A stretch of DNA of 64,000 nucleotides from Nocardia vulneris (GTDB lineage Bacteria > Actinomycetota > Actinomycetes > Mycobacteriales > Mycobacteriaceae), in contig NZ_BDCI01000035.1 in NCBI RefSeq assembly GCF_001613425.1, positions 392,316 to 456,315 on the forward strand, written 5' to 3'. The position numbers were made by a program, and so were the translations under genes. Below are positions 60,901-64,000 of this stretch, in pieces. The notes beneath the pieces are model-generated. The model was not told where the DNA came from and did not search any database. It saw only the letters and a list, made by a program, of their open reading frames with translations. Each line of letters starts with the position of its first letter. Positions within the stretch are counted from its first letter, which is position 1.

Positions 60901-61068
60901 CGGGCCCTCATAGAACCCCCACCGTGGCCCGTCCGCGGTGCGCTCCAGGCTGCGCGCGAAAATGCGCTGCGCCCGCCACCATTCGATGATCGACGATTCG
61001 GCCGCGGGCAGCTCGATGCGCGTCGGCAGGACGCTGAACGGTGACGCGGGTCGATCGTCGTGGACCAC
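57919..61068 (-). CDS. ileS: isoleucyl-tRNA synthetase, eukaryote-like type
   Basis: The 1049-residue protein starts at GTG 61068 and charges tRNA-Ile. The class I HIGH region is GSPGVHHVEARVFKD and the KMSKS loop reads GRKMSKHLGN. The editing (CP1) domain contains WTTTPWTLPANTAVAVH. Cys-rich zinc sites occur in YCPRCGTT and CPQCATTATR. Length and motifs fit the IleS2/eukaryote-like branch, which as a group tends to resist mupirocin. The 84-base upstream gap is too short for a T-box leader. Confidence 0.97.
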   Translation of the reverse strand: MVHDDRPASPFSVLPTRIELPAAESSIIEWWRAQRIFARSLERTADGPRWGFYEGPPTANGSPGVHHVEARVFKDVFPRFKTMKGYSVPRQAGWDCHGLPVELAVEKELGLNGKPEIEKFGIAEFNARCRESVMRHVGEFEQLTERMGYWIDLAHPYTTMSPEYVDSVWWSLQRIFERGLLTEDFRVAPYCPRCGTTLSDHELAQGYETVTDPSVYVRLPLVDPVAGFDGVDLLIWTTTPWTLPANTAVAVHPAVNYVVARTDAGTFLVAETLSAAVLGENAQRLAELPGAELAGLRYRPAFDLVDIPNAHRIVLADYVTTADGTGLVHQAPAFGADDLVVCQANGLPLVNPIESDGRFFGDLPLIGGLFFKDADPVLIQELQRRGLLFRRTDFEHSYPHCWRCHTRLMYYAQPSWYIRTTAVREQLRHENQRTNWFPETIKHGRFGNWLDNNIDWALSRSRYWGTPLPLWRCENGHVTAVGSRAELGTLAGTDTASIDPHRPYIDAVTFACPQCATTATRVPEVIDAWYDSGSMPFAALGYPHVEGSVAAFQRNYPAQYICEAIDQTRGWFYTMMAVGTVVFDRSAYENVVCLGHILAEDGRKMSKHLGNVLAPIPLMDAHGADALRWFMACSGSPWSARRVGPGPLDEITRRLLMTYWSTASFFALYASNSAWQPDSARPVAERPVLDRWILSELHTLAAEVDARLESYDTTGAGRLLAEFVDALSNWYVRRSRQRFWDGAQDALSTLFECLEVGTRLLAPFIPFLTERVWQDVVRPGLPSAPDSVHLAEWPGADRALIDPVLAEQVRTAQALAEAGRAARKASKVRVRQPLARAFVGLPPGTELPRELLDDVADELNVKSLQRLQSAATVLDIGVKANFRALGKRFGKQTQAVADVIHRADAAELVRRLRDNGSATVDFDGTPVVLTAGDVLVSELPRSGWVVESQRGVTIALDTEITPELAAEGSARDVVRVVQNARREAGLAVSDRIVLTVAATTEVSEIVRRHESFIAHETLATTVRHAESIEDGYTGTVGTSAEIAVRVERA

Positions 61069-61152
61069 CGAGGACTCCTAGGGTTTCGTGCTCGGACAGG
61101 CAAGCTGAAGCAAGCAGGCTAACAACGACCGCCACGCGCGGGCACCCGATAT

Positions 61153-61917
61153 TCAGCTCAGGTCGGCCGAGAGCGCCCGGCTCACCTCGGTCAGCAGCGG
61201 CACCGCCCGCTCGACGAGTTCCTCGGACATCCGGCCCACCGGACCGGAAATGGAGATGGCCAACTGGGCGGGCGCGTCGGGGACCGCGACGGCCACGCAC
61301 CGTACGCCGAGTTCTTGTTCGCCCTCGTCCATCGCGTAGCCGTGCTGCGCGGCGGTCGTCAACTGCGCGGCGAACTCGGCCGGATCGGTGATGGTGTGCT
61401 CGGTGTAGCGCGGCATGCCGGTGCGCTGCAACAGTTCTCGGGTCTGCGCGGCGGGCATACCCGCCAGCAGCACCTTGCCGACCGCGGTGCAGTGCGGCAG
61501 CACCCGGCGGCCCACCTCGGTGAACATGCGCATCGAATGCCGTGACGGCACCTGCGCGACATACACGATCTGATCGCCGTCGAGCATGGCCATGTTGGCG
61601 GACTCGCCGAGTTCGTCCACGAGCCGGGCCAACTGCGGGCGGGCCCGGACGCTCAGCATGTGCGCCGAGCTCTCGCCGAGCTTGATCAGCTTCGGGCCGA
61701 GGACGTACTGACGCGACGGTTCCTGGCGCAGATAGCCCAGGTCGACGAGCGTGCGCACCAGTCGATGAATGGTCGGCAGCGGCAGGCCGGACGCGGTGGC
61801 GAGTTGCGAGAGGCCCATCATCCCGCCCTCGTCGGCCATCGTCTCGAGCAGGCCGAAGGCACGCTCGATCGATTGGACGCCCCCGGTCCGTCCTTTGGCT
61901 TCGCTCGCTGCGGTCAC
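61153..61917 (-). CDS. IclR-family regulator of the glyoxylate operon
   Basis: The 254-residue protein starts at GTG 61917 behind GGAGG. The N-terminal winged helix has GVQSIERAFGLLETMADEGG and LATASGLPLPTIHRLVRTL. The C-terminal effector domain has RVLPHCTAVGKVLLAGMP, YAMDEGEQELGVRCVAVAVPD and ISGPVGRM. It is divergent from hyi-glxR-gcl. Identical TTCCG-N5-CGGAA dyads lie at both promoters, so it probably represses itself and the operon until glyoxylate or a related acid accumulates, like AllR/GclR regulators. Confidence 0.92.
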   Translation of the reverse strand: MTAASEAKGRTGGVQSIERAFGLLETMADEGGMMGLSQLATASGLPLPTIHRLVRTLVDLGYLRQEPSRQYVLGPKLIKLGESSAHMLSVRARPQLARLVDELGESANMAMLDGDQIVYVAQVPSRHSMRMFTEVGRRVLPHCTAVGKVLLAGMPAAQTRELLQRTGMPRYTEHTITDPAEFAAQLTTAAQHGYAMDEGEQELGVRCVAVAVPDAPAQLAISISGPVGRMSEELVERAVPLLTEVSRALSADLS

Positions 61918-61933
61918 CAGGCCACCTCCATGT

Positions 61934-61948
61934 TTCCGGATGGCGGAA
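61934..61948. promoter_or_regulatory. IclR operator at the regulator promoter
   Basis: TTCCG-GATGG-CGGAA is a 5-bp-arm dyad 16 bases upstream of the regulator start codon, consistent with autoregulation. Confidence 0.65.
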
Positions 61949-62052
61949 GTCTACCCAGGCCGGCCGGTCGGCCGAGACCCGCCGAACGCTGCGCATTTCC
62001 TTGACGAGGCCCGAGCCAGACTTCTAGCATCTTCCACATAACAGAAATTCTT

Positions 62053-62067
62053 TTCCGTATAGCGGAA
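62053..62067. promoter_or_regulatory. IclR operator at the hyi promoter
   Basis: TTCCG-TATAG-CGGAA has the same arms and spacer as the site at 61934. It lies 18 bases upstream of the hyi GTG in an AT-rich stretch that probably includes the promoter. Confidence 0.7.
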
Positions 62068-62085
62068 TTTACTCGGGAGGTCTTC

Positions 62086-62910
62086 GTGGGTCATTCGCTG
62101 CGCTACGCCGTCAACTGCTCACTCCTGTTCACCGAACTGCCCCTGCTCGAACGGCCCGCGGCGGTCCGCGCGGCAGGGTTCGACGCGGTCGAGTTCTGGT
62201 GGCCGTTCGACAGCGCCGTACCCGGCGACCGGGAAGCCGACGCGTTCGTCGCCGCGATCGCCGACGCGGGCGTGGCGCTGGTCGGCCTGAACTTCGCGGC
62301 CGGCAACATGCCGCTCGGCGACCGCGGCCTGGTGTCCTGGCCCGCCAGGTCCGCCGAGTTCCGCGACAACATCGACGCCACCCTCGCCATCGGCGAGCGA
62401 CTCGGCTGCCGAATGTTCAACGCGCTCTATGGCAATCGCGTCGACGAGGCATCCCCCGAAGAACAGGACGCGGTGGCGACCGAGAATCTCGCGCTGGCCG
62501 CCGCCGCTGCGGCCCGGATCGACGGCACCGTGCTGATCGAGCCCGTGAGCGGCGCGACCCGGTACCCGCTGCGCACCGCGGCGGAGGCGCTCGCGGTACT
62601 CGACCGGGTGCAAACCGCCACCGGCGCACCGAATATCGCCTTGCTCGCCGACCTCTACCACCTGGCGGTCAACGGTGACGACGTGGACAAGGTGATCGCC
62701 GCGCACACCGCCCGCATCGCCCACGTCCAGATCGCCGACAACGACGGCAGGCACGAACCCGGCACCGGCGACCTGCCGCTCGACCAGCAACTCGGCGCGC
62801 TCGAGGCCGGTGGCTACCGCGGCTGGGTCGGACTCGAATACAAGCCGTCGGGCGCTTCCGCCGACAGCTTCGCCTGGCTGCCCCGCGAACGTCGCGGCGC
62901 CACCGCATAA
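62086..62910 (+). CDS. hyi: hydroxypyruvate isomerase
   Basis: The 274-residue TIM-barrel protein starts at GTG 62086 behind GGGAGG. Family segments are VNCSLLFTELPLLERPAAV, FDAVEFWWPF, VGLNFAAGNMPLGDRGL and the metal/active-site strands IDGTVLIEPVSGATRYPL, ALLADLYHLAVNGDD, RIAHVQIADNDGRHEPGTG and GLEYKPSG. It interconverts hydroxypyruvate and tartronate semialdehyde in glyoxylate assimilation. Confidence 0.94.
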   Translation: MGHSLRYAVNCSLLFTELPLLERPAAVRAAGFDAVEFWWPFDSAVPGDREADAFVAAIADAGVALVGLNFAAGNMPLGDRGLVSWPARSAEFRDNIDATLAIGERLGCRMFNALYGNRVDEASPEEQDAVATENLALAAAAAARIDGTVLIEPVSGATRYPLRTAAEALAVLDRVQTATGAPNIALLADLYHLAVNGDDVDKVIAAHTARIAHVQIADNDGRHEPGTGDLPLDQQLGALEAGGYRGWVGLEYKPSGASADSFAWLPRERRGATA

Positions 62911-62942
62911 CTACTGTCACGCAACAACTTCAGGGATATCGC

Positions 62943-63833
62943 ATGAGCACAATCGCATTCATCGGACTCGGCATCATGGGCAGCCCGATGGCCGTTCACC
63001 TCGCCACCGCCGGTCACTCGGTGACCGCTTACGACCACAGCACCAACAAGGCCGCACCGCTCGTCGCGGCGGGCGGACGCGCCACCACCTCGATCGCCGA
63101 CGCCGTGCACGGCGCCGAGGTGATCTGCGTGATGGTGCCCGACTCCCCCGACGTGCAGGACGTGCTGGCCGGGGAGAAGGGCGTGTTCGACAGCGCCGAA
63201 CGCGGCGCACTGATCATCGACTTCTCCAGCATCCGGCCCGATGTCACGGTCGAACTCGCGAAACAAGCGGCGCAGCGAGGCTTCCGGCTGCTGGACGCCC
63301 CCGTCTCCGGCGGCGAAGCGGGCGCGGTCGGCGCCACGCTGTCCATCATGGTCGGCGGCGACGCGGCGGATTTCGCGGCGGCACAACCGATCTTCGACGT
63401 GGTCGGCAAGACCGTCGTGCACGTGGGCCCCAGCGGCTCCGGCCAGACCGTGAAGGCGGCCAATCAGCTGATCGTCGCCGCCAACATCCAGGCCCTGTCC
63501 GAGGCTGTGCTCTTCCTCGAGGCGTACGGCGTGGACACCGAGGCCGCGCTGCGCGTGCTCGGCGGCGGGCTGGCCGGGTCGAAGGTGCTCGAGCAGAAGA
63601 AGGACAACATGCTCGCGCGTACCTTCCAGCCCGGTTTCCGAATCGACCTGCACCACAAGGACATGGGCATCGTCACGGCCGCGGCCCGCGAAGCCGGCGT
63701 GGTGGTTCCGTTGGGCGCCTTGGTCGCCCAGCTGGTGGCCGCCGCCAAGGCGAACGGCGACGGCGGACTCGATCACAGCGCCCTGCTACGCGGGGTGGAA
63801 CGCCTCAGCGGGCGCGCGGGCAAGGAGAACTGA
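62943..63833 (+). CDS. glxR: 2-hydroxy-3-oxopropionate (tartronate semialdehyde) reductase
   Basis: The 296-residue protein has the NAD-binding FIGLGIMGSPMAVHLATAG, the substrate loop LDAPVSGGEAGAVGATLSIM and the catalytic Lys in GSGQTVKAANQLIVAANIQ, as in beta-hydroxyacid dehydrogenases. It reduces tartronate semialdehyde to glycerate with NAD(P)H. The gene lies between hyi and gcl in the usual order. Confidence 0.94.
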   Translation: MSTIAFIGLGIMGSPMAVHLATAGHSVTAYDHSTNKAAPLVAAGGRATTSIADAVHGAEVICVMVPDSPDVQDVLAGEKGVFDSAERGALIIDFSSIRPDVTVELAKQAAQRGFRLLDAPVSGGEAGAVGATLSIMVGGDAADFAAAQPIFDVVGKTVVHVGPSGSGQTVKAANQLIVAANIQALSEAVLFLEAYGVDTEAALRVLGGGLAGSKVLEQKKDNMLARTFQPGFRIDLHHKDMGIVTAAAREAGVVVPLGALVAQLVAAAKANGDGGLDHSALLRGVERLSGRAGKEN

Positions 63834-63835
63834 CA

Positions 63836-64000
63836 ATGGCTCGGATGCGTGCGGTGGATGCTGCGGTGTTGATTTTGGTGAAGGAGGGGGCTTCGCAGGC
63901 GTTTGGTTTGCCTGGAGCGGCGATCAATCCGTTTTATAGTGCGATGCGTGCGCATGGGGGGATGGGGCATGTGCTGGCGCGGCATGTGGAGGCGGCGTCA
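63836..64000 (+). CDS. gcl: glyoxylate carboligase, N-terminal fragment cut by the window edge
   Basis: ATG 63836 follows the glxR stop by two bases. The 55 visible codons (MARMRAVDAAVLILVKEG, AFGLPGAAINPFYSAMRAHG, VLARHVEAAS) match the start of ThDP-dependent Gcl, which condenses two glyoxylates to tartronate semialdehyde. Third codon positions are almost all G or T here, in contrast to the C-rich usage of hyi and glxR directly upstream. Confidence 0.93.
   Translation, partial: MARMRAVDAAVLILVKEGASQAFGLPGAAINPFYSAMRAHGGMGHVLARHVEAAS

Noticed and set aside
61069..61152. T-box riboswitch upstream of ileS
   Set aside because: The gap is 84 bases and lacks a specifier stem or a TGGNACCGCG antiterminator core.
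1..64000. CRISPR arrays, tRNA or rRNA genes, prophage or integrase genes
   Set aside because: I saw no regularly spaced repeats, cloverleaf-type sequences, rRNA motifs or integrase signatures by eye. A covariance-model search would be needed to exclude small RNAs.

Overview
The window is high-GC actinobacterial DNA, most likely from Nocardia or a close relative. Support comes from a WhiB-type regulator, DosR/DosS-like dormancy proteins, an Acg-family nitroreductase-like protein, an LpqN-like protein, a VKOR-family protein, GTG and TTG starts, and many 1-13 base gene overlaps. I found no rRNA, tRNA, CRISPR array or replication origin.

Layout. 0-1 kb: a cut-off RidA-like gene, an unknown protein and a C2-domain protein. 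1.1-7.6 kb: a GntR-regulated catabolic operon (molybdopterin oxidoreductase fused to its own flavin/ferredoxin reductase, ornithine-cyclodeaminase-family protein, AtoE-type carrier), followed by a truncated 97%-identical copy of the unknown gene at 203-553. 9-20 kb: a dormancy or redox island with VKOR, WhiB, flavodoxins, an LpqN-like protein, a DevR-like regulator that has lost its phospho-acceptor Asp, a glycine-rich exported protein, a nuclease-dead TnpB-like protein, an Acg-like protein, a DosS-like haem sensor kinase and a secreted phospholipase A2. Several intergenic sites resemble the DosR box. 20-25 kb: ACP, KAS III, DarB-like and DarA-like proteins and an O-methyltransferase, read as a dialkylresorcinol-type cluster.

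25-28 kb: an Rrf2-controlled MFS exporter/nitroreductase pair and a DHFR-like protein. 28-33.6 kb: a four-gene cassette (AMP-dependent ligase, flavin monooxygenase, alpha-hydroxy-acid oxidase, membrane-anchored P450). 35.3-39.4 kb: a sugar-type ABC importer. 39.5-42.3 kb: an ABC-F protein and a Fic protein. 42.4-43.6 kb: two regulatory proteins facing apart.

43.7-57.9 kb holds the most striking element: twelve co-directional, mostly overlapping genes. They encode a DnaJ-like zinc protein, a giant TPR protein, two unknown proteins, a CHAT protease, a membrane protein, a coiled-coil-like protein, a ClpB-like AAA+ ATPase, a small radical SAM enzyme, a zinc-ribbon/FHA protein, a PP2C phosphatase and a Ser/Thr kinase. 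The kinase tail carries four Thr-Arg-x-Asp motifs that fit FHA recognition. I read this as a phosphorylation-gated sensing or effector system. 57.9-64 kb: isoleucyl-tRNA synthetase, then an IclR-controlled glyoxylate operon (hyi, glxR, start of gcl).
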